Source of the DNA: Antedon mediterranea
Taxonomy: Eukaryota; Echinodermata; Crinoidea; Comatulida; Antedonidae
NCBI RefSeq assembly: GCF_964355755.1
Contig: NC_092670.1
Coordinates: 29,563,795-29,627,794 of the forward strand
DNA: 64,000 nucleotides
Direction of reading: 5' to 3'
Part shown: positions 1-12,701 of the stretch, piece after piece
Layout of the letters: every line of letters starts with the position of its first letter
Position numbering within the stretch: the stretch's first letter is position 1
Notes under the pieces: model-generated
Databases searched by the model: none
What the model saw: the letters and a program-made list of their open reading frames with translations, nothing else
What the model was told of the DNA's origin: nothing
Translations under genes and position numbers: made by a program

Positions 1-1211
1 TTTATGGGGAACTTGGGTGGTCAAAAATCTCATCTATTCAAAATATAAATAGAATTAATTATATGGAAAGAATTTTAAAGATGGAAGACGAACGTTGGCC
101 TAGGATATTACTGAAAACAATACTTAAATTGACAGAGAACTTTAATGATCTATTATCTAAAATCCTATTATGTGTTCAAAATATCATTGATAATTGTGGT
201 ACACATGATATTTTTTCTGATATTCGAAATGGTAATGATAACTTTGATGCCAACTGGGCTTCCAATACAAAAATAATTATGAACGATCCAGCTCTCTCTC
301 ATTGGGTTGAAGACGGTAAATGTAAAACGTCAATTGGATATTATATGTAGGCCTATATAAAAAATGAACCAAAACATGAACAGTATCTACTTGATAAAAT
401 TGACTTTGAAGGAGCATCGTTAAAATTTAAGCTGCGATTAAACACCCTTCCCCTTGAAAGAAAAACATCTAAATGGTCAAATGACCCTAATGCGAATGGT
501 TGTTGTAAATTGTGCAACAGAAATGAAGAAGAAACCATTATGCACTTTCTCTTAACATGTACCACTCTAGAAGAAGAGAGAAAAAACCAAATTGGTAAAT
601 TCCAACAAGAACTTTTGGAATGTAATCTTTTTTATTTCTATGACTATTTTCAAAATTTAGATTTATTCAACAAAACCCTTCTCATTCTAGGCAATGACCA
701 TGATTTATTTGATAATAATTATTAAGTCTCTAATCGACACATTCTGTAAATCATTGGCTAAATCTTTATGAAAGAAACGTTGTGCTCTTTTAAACTAATA
801 ATGTCAATGCTGTTGTGTTATGAATTGTTTTTCAACTTTTGTGTGTCGTTTTGATTTCTGTTTAGTTAATGTTGATACGTCTTAGTGTTGAGTATTACGT
901 ATACCGTTATACTCTTTATTTTGATTTATACCGTGAAATTAATCTTATTATTTATTTTGTGTGTATCTAAACATTTTTATTTACTTTTATTCTTTTTAAG
1001 TTTTTTTTAATTTATTTATTTTTATTTATATATTTATATATTACATTTTTTTTATGTTTTGTATTTCACACTACATTCTATTAATTTTACATTTATTTTG
1101 ATTCATTTTTTAGTTCATAATTTTATTTATTATTGTATGTTAATGCACCTTAATCATCCAAGTGTGCCACTGTTGTAAAATGGAAGTTTCCAATAAATCA
1201 TTATTATTATA
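1..1211 (+). mobile_element. LINE 3' end: ORF2 C-terminus, 3'UTR and ATT-repeat tail
   Basis: The frame is open from the left window edge (about base 3) to a TAA at 723-725, broken once by TAG at 348-350. The upstream residues YGELGW resemble the region after the reverse transcriptase in CR1/L2/Jockey-type LINEs. Around 505-560 there is a cysteine/histidine cluster (CKLC, then HFLLTC) typical of the terminal zinc knuckle of LINE ORF2 proteins. A non-coding 3'UTR of about 460 bp follows, with AATAAA at about 1192 and a short ATT repeat ending near 1210, as in LINEs that end in microsatellites rather than poly(A). The left part lies outside the window. The in-frame stop shows the copy is dead. 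The clade is not certain. Confidence 0.75.
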
Positions 1212-2940
1212 ATCTAATTTTTAAAAAGGCTATCTATTGCACTTTTGTTGTGAGCAAAGATACAAATATAATATAACAATAAAAAAAACCAATATATAAA
1301 CATAATCTTTTTCAGCTGAAGATAATATTATTTATTATTATTTATAAAATAAAACACTAATTGTATGAACGGATATCTCTGTTTTTACTCTGCATACATG
1401 GTTTTACAGTACAGCTGAATGCATAAAAAATATGATATAAAAAGATATGTAAACTCAAATATTGAGCAACTATTTATTTACCAACTTTGAATATCCTAAA
1501 GATGTATTGTCCCCCAAAAACTTGAAAATGAAGATTAATTTAATCAGACTTTGAATAGGTCATTTTGTAGTTTTAATAAAGTTAATCACTTCTGTAGAAA
1601 AAAAAAATAAGAAAAAAATGTTTTCACTTATAAAATAACATGATAAATGGTTAAATTCAACCAAATATCCATTGTCTGGCAGCCAATTTGACCATTTTTT
1701 GCTTTAATTACAGTTTTTTCAGGTAAATAAATTTGTTTCGATCTAATTTTTGGTCAAAGTAGATAACTATTATGTGAAATTAAAATTGCATATTCAACAA
1801 CAATTATTGTATTGTTGGTTGAAAATTAAATGAGGAATGAAAGACAAAAAAAGAAAAAAACTTTGATAAAGACACAAAAGCACATCTTGTCATTAGAAAA
1901 GTTCAGTTATCGAAAGCATATACATATTAACCGAAATACATTTTGCAAGTTTGCCTACCAAGGCAGAATAGGCATTCCAAAGCGGTTAATTAACAGGCGA
2001 TTTCGCCTTCAACTATATAATCTTATTATACAATTTCTATGAACTTTACTCTTTTTAACAAAACAACAGACAAAAGCTACCATCGTTCTCGATCAATAGA
2101 ATAAGTAACATTTACAAAAAAGCTTTTCATGACAAATAGAAAAGATAGGCCTATATCGTTCATTACAATTGTAGCACTGAATCAAGTATCAATCCAAATA
2201 AAATAAAAACGTTCCATTTCAATAGGAGTTTGGTGGAAATAAGGTGTCTCAGTAAGTAGACCTATTACAAATAATTAATTCTTATTTTATTTGTTTTTGG
2301 TGTTGTTTTAGTCTGCATCATCATATTTTTATATAAAACCTAAATAAATTCATTTATTTGGCGTGCAATAATACGCACTATTTAACAATAGGTAAATAGT
2401 GTTTTTTTTTTCGTGTGAGGAAAATATTTTGTTTATACTATTCTTTTAAAATACAACAGCGCCACGATATTTTGTACTTCTGCCGCGAAGATTGAATGTT
2501 ATGACTGGTTTCGACATGGTAGTACATTTTTGGAGAGATATATGTACTAATTAAAACCAAAAAGGGCATTGAAATTAGCTTTAGATCATTGGTATAAATA
2601 ATGGGAATATCTTCCCATTGAAATTAGCCTAGACGAGTTCCAGTTGCCTGTCGAAGTTTCATAATGGTATCGCTGCCTTTCTAGGCCTAGCCCTACTAGG
2701 CCAGTTAGTATTAGGCTTATGCACTTTAGCTTGCTAAGATTGTTTGGTCGTTAAGATTATTTGGTCGTTTGTTGACATAATTAACACTACAGTATATGTT
2801 TATAAAATACAAATAAATATAATATTTAATATATTATTAAGAAGCACGATTGTGCGATACTCGAGGTACAGCAAAAGAAGCTGTATGTGACGTCACATAC
2901 ACATCAATAACCTCGTTTCTTTCAGGCTAAATCTCTGCCC
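1212..2940. other. AT-rich stretch without a recognisable gene
   Basis: No open frame above about 70 codons is convincing here. It holds the foldback repeat at 1496-1806 and a perfect 18 bp palindrome with a CRE-like TGACGTCA core at about 2883-2900. The rest is low-complexity A/T-rich sequence with scattered TAGGCCTA words. Confidence 0.5.
1496..1806. repeat. Small foldback/MITE-like repeat, copy 1
   Basis: The sequence beginning AGATGTATTGTCCCCC at 1500 and the stretch 1715-1806 (TTTTTGGTCAAAGTAG and following) are diverged inverted copies of each other. A related copy lies at 52777-52912, where both signatures occur in about 135 bp. Paired inverted arms without coding capacity suggest a degenerate miniature DNA transposon. 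Termini and target duplication could not be fixed by eye. Confidence 0.45.
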
Positions 2941-2944
2941 CAGA

Positions 2945-3595
2945 TAGATATATTCATTTGCCATTACCCGTCACAGATCCATGAGGTACCATGGAATTTG
3001 CCAAAACTTTTGTTTTCTTCATATTTATTTTCACAACATTTGCTGGCATTTGCAGGGTCTTTAAGCATATCCTCCCCTTCACTGATTTGGTCTCCTAGGA
3101 CAACAATGTCATCTGCAAACCTCAGATGATTAAATTTTTCTCCATTGATATCCACTCATTTATCATCCCACTCCAGTGAGCGAAATATGCCTTCTAAACA
3201 GCTGTAAACAGTTTAGGCGAAATTGTTTCGCCTTGTCGGACACCCTTTTTTATGTGTATTTTCTCGCTTGGTTTTTGCATCGTAACTGAGGTAGTGCAGT
3301 TGGTGTAGATGTCCTTAAGTAGGTTAATGTACTTATGATGAATTCCCTGATCTTGCAGAGATTTTAGAACTGACTGTGTCTCCACCGAATCAAATGCCTT
3401 TCCATAGTCTATGAAGGCCATATAAAATAGTTTTTTGTATTCTTGGCATTTTTCTTTAAGCTGGTTCAGTGTATTATGATCCATGGTAGAAAAAACATTC
3501 CTAAACCCTGCTTGTTCTCTGGGTTGGTGGCTATCAAGTGAATTTTCCATTCGATTTGTCAGGATTAGCCTGGGTGCAGAACAGTTAATACACAT
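2945..3595 (-). pseudogene. RTE-like LINE reverse transcriptase fragment
   Basis: Read on the minus strand, 3595 to 3194 encodes a reverse transcriptase segment: REQAGFR, then FIDYGKAFDSV (first catalytic Asp region), then KKGVRQGETISPKLF. After a frame change, 3155 to 2964 gives the catalytic-box region HLRFADDIVVLGDQ. The motifs and spacing match the widespread endonuclease/reverse-transcriptase LINEs of the RTE type in invertebrates. The normal Asp in RQGD is Glu here, and the frame is broken near 3160-3194. Its upstream end abuts the foldback element that starts at about 3567, which probably truncated it. Non-functional. Confidence 0.8.
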
Positions 3596-5395
3596 TTGCG
3601 GGAAAAAAGTATAGGAAAATTTGTGTTGGTTTTTCTGATAGAGTATACTATCCTATAGAATGTTAGAAAAAAAATCCCCATACATTTTTTACGGCACTTT
3701 TAAATGTTGGCCTATATAACACACACAAATGCCTATTAACACACACAAATATCTATATATAGGGGATAGGGAAAACCAATTAACGGTTTTTGTTACTTGC
3801 AGTTGTGTTTTAATGATTAAAATTAGTAGGGGCTTACTTTAATAACTACTTCTCATAGTAGAAACGAGTCGATACGATGACATCATCATGCCAGAACCTT
3901 TTAGAAAGGATAAGTATATTAAAAGACATCACTTTTGATAATTTCTTGCACAACACCCGAGATTGTCCAAGCATTGACCTGAATCTTATAGTGATTTAAC
4001 CAGCATTTACCAAGTTACTAACTAAGTTACGGTATTTCTTTGTTCAACTGCTCTTCATTCAAATCTGTTGTTAACATCTCTACAACCAAACTCTTAAACT
4101 TGTGAGTGCAATAGGATTCATATGAATCACATTAGGAATAGATAGTCCCACTATCTGATAGTTGGCCCTATTATAATTATGCCATTATGTATATTGCCTG
4201 TCAATTTGTACAGATATTTCTGAACACTGAGTGAGAAGGCACCACTGATCAATGTGAAGTGTCTTTTTGCTTAACCGATCCCTATGACATAGATTTTGCA
4301 AAGTTTTAATTTGTTCAGATCTCTTTTTTGCAGCATTGTACAATTTACAATTCTAAGCTTCTTTAATTATGATTCCTATTACACTAATTGGTTTAGAACC
4401 CACCAAATAAAATTGCTGATTTTTACAGCTTTAATGAAGAGCAGTTGATCAAAGAAATGTTACAGATATTCGATAGTTTAGTTGTAGACTAATTCCAGAT
4501 TCAGGCCAATGATTGCAACATATTAACACTAATTTCATTTTTTTATATTTTATACATAATGCATAATTTCAGACCATTTTGTCCATCTGTATAATATTGG
4601 GGAAGCTGTTGTCAAAATCATTTTTTTGCAGAGTTCCAGAGTAATTTTGAATAATACTGCATGTGGAACCGTGATGATAATAATGTTTCACGTATTGGGT
4701 TGAACTGGGAATCTCTGGTGTTGTGTAAGGAATAATTGGTAAACACTTATCGAAAGTGATGTCTGATACACTGATGCATCCCCTTAACACCCTAATTGGA
4801 ATCTGCTATTGTGACATGTATACCAAAAACAACACCCTACCGTGAATGTTCCTTTCCATCTAAAGGGCGTATTTTAGTCAGCATTATCTGCAACCTATTT
4901 TTCTAATGTTGGGAGGTATAATAAAATACAATCGCGTTTGGATTTGTGTATACATTTAATTTATAGATAGTATTCGTACATTTTAACGTTAAAGGGAATG
5001 TTTCAAAATTGTTGTTTTTCCTGCCAAATTGGACGCATATTGGATTCTGGCATGATGATTTCATTGTTATCGACTCAACTTATCAACTAACTATGAAATG
5101 TAGTTACTAAAGTAAGCCTCATATAATTTTAATAATCACAACACAACTCCAAGTAAAAAAAAAACGTGAATTGGTTTCCCTATCCCCTACTGTATATATA
5201 GGTATTTGTGTTTGTTATTAGGCATTTGTGTGTTATATAGGCCAAAATTTAAAAGTGCCGTAAAAAGTTTCCCCAAGAACCTGGGATGGGGATTTTTCTG
5301 ACATTCTATATGGTATAGGCCTACTCTATCAGAAAACCCCACCAAAAAATGTTCCTATACTTATTTCCCGCAAAATTTGTACTGCACCCATGCTA
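3567..5395. mobile_element. 1.8 kb foldback DNA element with very long inverted arms
   Basis: Sequence near 3567 (TGGGTGCAG, then CGGGAAAWAAGTATAGG) recurs reverse-complemented at 5340-5395. The match continues inwards at intervals: 3700-3790 with 5165-5260, 3840-3895 with 5040-5105, 3925-3960 with 4715-4765, 4030-4060 with 4430-4470, and weaker similarity to about 4100/4380. Nearly the whole element is therefore one imperfect inverted repeat with no coding capacity; the right arm carries extra sequence at about 4780-5030. It sits beside the RTE fragment and probably inserted into that LINE. Open frames inside it are chance. The superfamily and target duplication could not be assigned. Confidence 0.7.
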
Positions 5396-6290
5396 CTTGT
5401 ATATGAGTGATGATTTCAAGATGGGCTTCTTTTCTAAATTACTTTTGAAGACAAAAGAGGGGGGCTTCTTTTCAAGATGGGCTTCTTTCTAAAAAGACGA
5501 CCATTGGGCTTCTGTGTCGAGGTCTTTAGATATATTTATATATTTAAAACAGAGGAACAGATTATTACGTAACATATATGTTCTTGATACCTTCTTGACT
5601 TTCCCAGGAAGCTCTTAAGAATCTTACAAGTCTGACGACAAATGGCAGTTTTCTTTCGTTAACTATTTGCATTAATTTACTTACATTGGTTGATCGAAGG
5701 TTATTTTGACTACCAGATGAGCAGCTAGATACACATTTGTGCATAAATGCAGACTAGTGTTAATCTCCCAGTGACCATGTATTCAGTGACACAAGATCTG
5801 TTTTGCTTTATCCATAAGTTGTTGAACTTTAAACTACAAGTTGGCCATGCTTCTCTTTATATTAGGAAAATATATTTAAATGTAACTTCTTTAGAATTTA
5901 TTTCTCTTCTTGTGTACCTTCTTGGTGGTAATAAGTATGGAATCCGATCTTGTGATTACCTAATGATCGACAGTACATACTGAGGATCGTGATAGCGATA
6001 GATCAGGAGAGATTGGAGACTAGACGAAAGGAATTGTACATAATAATGTAATTATTGTGCCAGTTTGATTGGAAATTTTAAACTTTGACTGTATATAACA
6101 TTATATGTACCACACACTGTATTCAGTGGAGCAGTAGTCTTCAACTATGAAGTTTGCTCCTAAATGGAATAAGAAGAAGATCTGTATCGACTCTGTATTT
6201 TAGAATGCTGAATTGTTATTCTGTAAACATCAAAACATAGACTTAGTTATCAAAATCATGTCTTCATTATGTATAGGAGCAAAGAAAACC
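5396..6290. other. Non-coding stretch
   Basis: Contains three near-repeats of GGGCTTCTTT at 5425-5510 and nothing else that can be named. A 78-codon open frame at 5747-5983 has no recognisable motif and is likely chance. Confidence 0.4.
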
Positions 6291-6337
6291 TGTAGGCCTA
6301 CTTTATGGCGGCTATTTTGAAAAACAAAATAGTGGCC

Positions 6338-6600
6338 ATTAAGTGAACTTTAAAAAATGCTGTAATTGGAATCCTTGACCCTCAAAACATATACATTGCC
6401 ACTAAAATCACATCTATAAACGATGTAGAAGTTGAGATAAGAATACAAATCTGTATTTTATGGCTGACATTCAGTAAACTTCAAAATGCTGTATTTGGAT
6501 TTCTTGAACCTCAAAACATATACGTTGCCACCATAATCATATACATACATGATGTAGCAGTTGATATATGAGCAAAAATCTGTATTTTATGGCGGCAATT
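6338..6600. repeat. Diverged tandem duplication (about 130 bp unit, two copies)
   Basis: The units 6338-6463 and 6465-6595 share in the same order AATGCTGTA, CTCAAAACATATAC, GTTGCCAC, GATGTAG and CTGTATTTTATGGC. The second copy leads into CAAAATGGCGG and a CGAGCTGGAAC end word at about 6637, which also ends the element at 61076-63939. This may be an old end of the same transposon group. Confidence 0.5.
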
Positions 6601-6920
6601 TGAAAAATCCAAAATGGCGGATTTCCGCAGGTATACGAGCTGGAACTTTTTTTGGTGGATATATTATAATAGACATAAAATAAACAAATCAGTTGAAAAA
6701 CACTTGTTTAAATTCTAATTTTTCTCAGATTGGCCCTTTTTAGACTTATAATAAGAATACTAGTGAATGTTTTTGCAGCAGTCACCCTAGCAGCGTAGTG
6801 GACGAGAGATCATTTTCGGTTACCGCATGGAAAGTATTTCCAGGGTTTGCTGTCACATCGTGAATATTCATGTGTGGATTCAGGTCATCTATAGTTTCTG
6901 TCTTAACCTAATAGGAAAAC

Positions 6921-7632
6921 AAGGCCATATAGATGGCTGCAGTCGCGTGCTCATTAGTGTTTACCGACCAACCTACCAACTGACCAAAATTACTGAACAT
7001 GTTTAAAAATGTTGAAATGTTTAAAAACATTTATATTTTTTTAATTTACACGTGCGTAGCCTGTCACTTTTGACGTGCTCGTATAACATAATTTCGAGTT
7101 GAAAAGTAAGTCAAGAAAACAGAAATCGGGCAAAAAGAGTGCGCAATAACATTTAACGCGCAGTGCGCGCGCAAAAATCTGTGCACTCATGGCAATTTTG
7201 TAAACGTTAAAATTGCCTGAAACGTACTGTTATTTCATCGCAAATAAATTTTGAAAATTTTAAGCACGCGTACGCATGCGTTACATGCGCTACGCACGTA
7301 ATTGTATTGCCATATGATGATTTATGCCCTGAAATTTATGAGTACCAAATTTTATTTAATTGTGATTCATGGTTGTGAAGATATGATTACAAACGTGATT
7401 TCGTTAAATCGTGCGTAGACCGCGTAATTTTTTATTGGGCACCGTGAAAACATAACCACATCGATTCCTGGCCATAAGGAATATACTGTGAATAATTGAC
7501 TTAGCTAGATTAAACTGATATCAAGATAAGGTCAGAAAGCGATAAAACGCATAGTGATACTGGACCGACAGACCGACCGACCGACCGACCGACATAGTGA
7601 ACTATAGAGTCGCGTCCACGCAACTAAAAATA
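6921..7632. mobile_element. AGTCGCG-ended non-coding element with GACC microsatellite
   Basis: About 0.7 kb bounded by ATGGCTGCAGTCGCGTG on the left and GAGTCGCGTCCACGC on the right. A (GACC)n run lies near 7564-7593. The same sequence, reverse-complemented, forms the element at 14103-14760, and a 110 bp deletion derivative lies at 13739-13850. One end has a short subterminal hairpin (AGTCGCGT..AAGCGACT in the 14.1 kb copy). No coding capacity. Recurrence in three places, two of them inside a LINE, shows mobility; the superfamily is unclear. Confidence 0.7.
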
Positions 7633-7799
7633 ATGTGGGAGGTTAAACCATTCAAAACGACGCCTAGTAGAACAGTATACTGTAGACTACAATTTGATTT
7701 TCAAACGTGGATCAGTTAAAAAACTCGCGAGGCTGAACATTTTCAACATAAAAAAAAAAAATGATGAATGAAATTAGTACAATTCATTACCAGCATATA

Positions 7800-9142
7800 T
7801 ATATAAATTATGGTTAATTCTGACATAGGCGAGCACAATGCAAAATCTTCGGTATAAATCTCCGCCTTGGATACCTACCTTATCTATCTCAGATGTACCG
7901 CAAAACGTAGATTTGATAACATTAGTTTTCAGTTCGACGCTATTGTTCCATATTTCTATCTTAGGAAGATTATTACAAAGAGTTTTTTAACCAAAGTTAT
8001 GATTTCAACAGTATATTTTCAACTCAATTTCAATTCTTCGCGGTCAAAGTAATTTCCGGGTTCACGATGAGTTCACCTGGTTTCAACTATTTTCTCTCTT
8101 TTATACACAAGGGAGCAGTTAAAATAATAGATTTGACCCTAAAGGTGACTGAAAACAGGCACGTTCCATCAATCAATACAGTGTCTCTTTGGAAGACGGA
8201 AGAAAAAAAACGATAGTAGGACTGGAGCTTAAGTTGGCCATTAGTCATAGCCATTTCAGTTTTTTGTTTGTTTTAGGAACACGTGTGTGAAGGTACAGTA
8301 GTTAAAAAATAAAAATTATAATGCAAATTATTAAAGATCAAATTAAATATACGCCATAAAGAATCGGAATACATTGTGGGGAATAGTGTTATAAAATTAC
8401 ATAGGGAGATTTGATGATAAGACATTTTGTTTAAAATCGAGTGAAATCCCGATTGCTGAGTTTTATTGTGTAAGCTGGCAGGAATAACTGTAGGCTATCT
8501 GTGTCCCGTTAGGACCGAGATGTCTGCCCATGTTGCAAACCGTAATGTCTTCTTTCTTGGGCCTCTGTCAATGCAGTTAGTTTCAAAAGATGTTTAAATT
8601 AAATAATGTATTAACAATTATTAGGATGGTATTTATTTGAATAAACGGCTTTCCAATAAAACATCACTTTGAATAATAATCCCCCCCTCCCACAACTATC
8701 TAATAAACGTCCAGCCACATTAATAACACAATTATACTATTTGTAGTAGAATTCATTGCACTGTTATCTACAATTTACCAAGCATTTATTATTGTTTTTT
8801 ACCACTTTTCATATCTATTAGAGGATTTCATTTGATTATAAATTTTACCATATTATTAAAACTAAAAAATTTAACATATATCCCTCGAATAAGCACCTCC
8901 CTCAAACGAACTCCGCCTCCCCACCTCCACCCTATAAGGGCCCTACCAAACAATAAACACTATACTTTAAAATGTTATTAATTATCTAAGACACTGTGAA
9001 ACAGAGTAGTTTAGTTTTACGAATGTCAAGCATTTTCAATAATGGTAACCGACAGAAAATGTACAAGGAGAACATTATCATTCCGAGAACCATCGTCTAC
9101 ACTTCCTAGAGGGGGAGCGAGCGAAGCGAGCTCACCCTCTAG
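7800..9142 (+). repeat. 1.35 kb dispersed repeat, copy 1, ending in a palindrome
   Basis: Matches 25928-27252 in inverted orientation over its length: for example, the CGCCTTGGATACCTACCTTA block at about 7863, the blocks around 8500-8560, and the final CTAGAGGG...CCCTCTAG hairpin at 9106-9142. An open reading of about 60 residues near 7860-7990 is partly conserved in the other copy. Otherwise no gene is visible. The terminal palindrome GAGCGAGCGAAGCGAGCT is the likely element end. Possibly a non-autonomous DNA transposon. Confidence 0.7.
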
Positions 9143-10690
9143 TTATATTCCAATTTTAGGTAGAACTCATATCGAAAGGCACGTGATGTCTAATTATCCA
9201 ATCAAATATATACAGATATGGTATAATCTGTCTTAATTTTCTATTATAGAAGCAACTAAAACGATGGTATTCCTACTTTTAAGATTGACAATGTATGCTC
9301 TATCGTTAAGTACAGGGTTTAGTTTTGATAAGTAATACTTATATTATTATTCCTTCTATTGTATTATTTCCCTTGTCCGGCGCCTGTAATTTCTATACAA
9401 TAATTATGCTCAAAGATACTTTTTTTGTAGTGTACTCCTATATCATTTTGTGAGACTGTCTATGAGTATTACCAACCAAACGGAGTATAATTATTAAGTG
9501 TCTCTATATAAATGATTCGTAGTCCGTCGCAGCGGTATCGTATCACACTGTTGACGTGATATCTTCTTGTAAATTCATACTCATTCATAACTATTCGTGG
9601 TGCCCATTGCACCTAAGAAAGAGCTACGATGCTGATACGAAGCCATTAAGATTTAAGTACGACCCAATAAAAGTACCATCGAGATCTACGTTTGCATCAG
9701 GTGACACTGTCTGAGAAGTTGGGTACTAGTTCCTATTTCCAAGTTCCTTATTCAAATTCAATTAAAGGAACAGTCACAAATATTTAAAACAGATTTTAAT
9801 ATGTAATAACTGACTAATTGAGTTGTTATTTCATCAAAATGTTTTGCCTTCACCTCCTTAACTTCTTCCTGTCAAAGTTTAATAGCATTTTAGGCATTCA
9901 CGCTCTCTACGGTGAATAAGCAACTGGCTTTACCACGTTATAACCCTAGACCTACATATTTTTTTTCAAAATATGTTGGTATGGATCGATCACCCTTGGC
10001 TTACTTCACACTTTTCGAATAAAGTACTAGCTTAACGAACGTTATAACCATTGACCTACAATTTTTTTTAAAATTGTGTTGAAAAAGAAGTAGAGGAGAT
10101 CAAGGCTAATATCCAGGTGAATAAATAACAAATTGAGGAAATTGTTTCATGGTGGACAAAAGCTCCAAATTTGACATGGAGCTTTGTTGGCACCTGCACC
10201 AATTTATTTTTCCCTAGGAAACACTCTGGTCGTATTTTATTTTTCAAGATGGCGTCCAAAATCCAAAATGGCCGTCAGTTAATTAAAATTGCATATTTCA
10301 TTAGTTGCAGAAGTCGTACACAGGCAAATTTAATTGCAAAACATAGGTAATCATTGTGATATTTTATACATGGTAGGCCTACATGAAATAGGTAATTTGT
10401 TGTTAGGATGGCTCCCAAAATCCAACACGGCCGCTAGTAAACTGGAAAAACTCATAAATGAACCCACAAGAATGCTTAATGATCACATTTGTATTTGTTT
10501 CGAGAAGCACGGAGAAGTGCAAAATTGTTTCTGTTAAAATTAAAGAACTTATTGTTGAAAATACAGATATTGATTCTATCATCTATTCTATCAAGATTGG
10601 ATAAAAGTGTATGAAATATTTTCATGTTTAAGCGCAATTTTAACTAAAGATGGGATAAATGAATACTTAGAAGAATGGTACGAAGAAAAG
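9143..10690. other. Non-coding stretch with ATGGCGG-type repeat debris
   Basis: No gene is recognised. Around 10235-10440 there are two diverged copies of a block containing ATGGCNNCCAAAATCCAA and GGCCG, resembling the ATGGCGG-rich repeats at 6.3, 53.7, 61.2 and 63.8 kb. Between 10525 and 10760 short open stretches look like decayed coding sequence of unknown origin in front of the next LINE. Confidence 0.35.
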
Positions 10691-10699
10691 TGTGGGTTA

Positions 10700-12286
10700 C
10701 CAATGTTAAAGCAAAGTTTGAGAATTGGCTCAGTGGCAGTAGATTTGGTATAAATTTTTCAAGTAATTTAGATAATATATTTGATTAAAATGTTCGACAA
10801 AAATCTAAAGATATCGATAAAATATTAAACATGTGCAGGCAAAGATCCCTAACCTTATTTGGTAAAATTACTAAAATAAAAACACTGGTTCTGCCAATTT
10901 TAACTTTTCACTTTTCAAACTTACCGGACCCACCAAATCATTTCTTCAATAATATACAAAGTAAGATGTTTAATTTTTTATGGAAAGGAAAACCTGATAG
11001 GATAAAAAGGAAAATCATGAGCAACGAACTAGAAAAGGGAGGGTTGAAAATGTCACATGTTCAAAGTTACTGTCAAGCTCTAAAAGCATGTTGGGTTAAA
11101 AGATATCTAGGAAAAAACGATGGTAAATGGAAACTTTTTTTTCAAAGAGATCTACATAAATTTGGAAACGACTTTATTTTTTATAGTAACTTCTCAAAAT
11201 CCTCCGCGATGCTTAAGCAGTTCAATGGTTTTAATAAAGATGTTCTATTAGCTTGGAGCGAGTATAGTTTCAAAGAACCGAGCTCTGTTAAAGAAATCTT
11301 ATCACAATCCTTATGGAATAACTCTTGTTTTGAAATCAAGGAATTCAGTATAAATAAGGTTTGGTGGGACAACAATATCAAATACATTAAAGATATTTTG
11401 ACTCATAGCAACCGAATTCTTAATTTAGAAGAATTCGAAGAACGATACAATTTTAAACCAAATTTTTTACTTTACCATCAAATTGTACACTCAATTCCAA
11501 GGCACTGGAAGCAAACAATATTTGAGAATACCGATACAAACCCATCAAATTTAATAATCGAAAATTCTAAAATAAATAATTTGATGAAAACAAAAAGAAG
11601 CTGTAAACACTTGTATTCTCATTTCGTTAAAAAATATGCAACAGTGCCCGATAGAATCGAGTCCAGATGGGAAAATGAACTTGATAATACACAATTGCAA
11701 TGGGATATGATATTCACACCTTTGCATAAATGCACAATCAATACGAAACTTAAAAACTTTCAATATAAATTTATTCACCGTATCATTTATACTAACTCTT
11801 TTCTACATAAGATATCAATTGTTGAATCACCAATTTGTGAATTTTGATTAGAAAAAGAACAAACTTTAATACACATGTTCGTAGAATGCAAAATAATTGA
11901 TGTCATGTGGAGGAAAATACAAGTTATTATTAAACAACAGTTTAAAAGAAAAGTGACTTTAGATAAAGAAAGGATATATTTTGGTATTGAAAACCATAGA
12001 AATAATCATGCAATTAATAACTTAATACTGATTGTAAAATTGTATATTTATAACTGCAAAGTTTACGAACAAAAACCTCACATAAATCACTTTAAATCGG
12101 TATATGAGAGGTATAAAGAAATTGAAAAGTACATTGTTTTTAAAAATAGCTAGACTGTTGATATTTATGTATAAAAATAACCATATATGTTTTGTAACTT
12201 GAAAAGGTTACTTTACTATTATTTTGTATTACTTTGTAATGTAACCAAGTTAAGTAATGTATACTGTTTTATGAAATATAGAAAAT

Positions 12287-12319
<33 letters not shown>
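10700..12319 (+). mobile_element. L1/Tx1-like LINE, 3' half with poly(A) tail
   Basis: A frame with a stop at 10786-10788 runs through the 338-codon open frame 10831-11847. It begins with RSLTLFGKITKIKTLVLP, the conserved segment after the reverse transcriptase domain in L1/Tx1 ORF2. It ends ESPICEF, then TGA at 11845-11847, where the second zinc-knuckle cysteine codon (TGY) is expected. The same frame continues to 12153, with HMFVEC completing the CCHC knuckle. A 3'UTR of about 140 bp, AATAAAA near 12286 and a pure A run to 12319 follow. The poly(A) tail and the long, barely broken frame suggest a comparatively young insertion. It is 5'-truncated, with no reverse transcriptase or endonuclease. 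Confidence 0.85.
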
Positions 12320-12321
<2 letters not shown>

Positions 12322-12701
12322 TATAGCAGCACGGAGTGTTGTGTTTGCATACTACAAAACAGGAGACTCATTATTTATGGTGGAGTACAAAATCACGCAT
12401 ACACATTGATTAAAACACGATTGGGCGGGGCTTAAAAGCAAAGAATAACTTCGGTAGGCCTATAGGAGGATAGGATATAAATTTTTTTCATAATATTGAT
12501 TGATTGAAAAATGTTATGATCTGATTTTTATTATCTGACCTACAATCGTCCAATCAAATGACAGGAATACATCTATACATCAAGCAAAGATGATGTAAAA
12601 AAATCATTGAAACTGCACTTTGGTAATATTGCAAATAACAGTAACGATAAATGTACTCTCCAGATATAAGTAACAGTCATCAGCAGCAAGCTTGTGATCA
12701 T

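Noticed and set aside
4569-4790. 73-codon minus-strand open frame
   Set aside because: Lies in the right arm of the foldback element, shows no motif, and is not open in the mirror arm.
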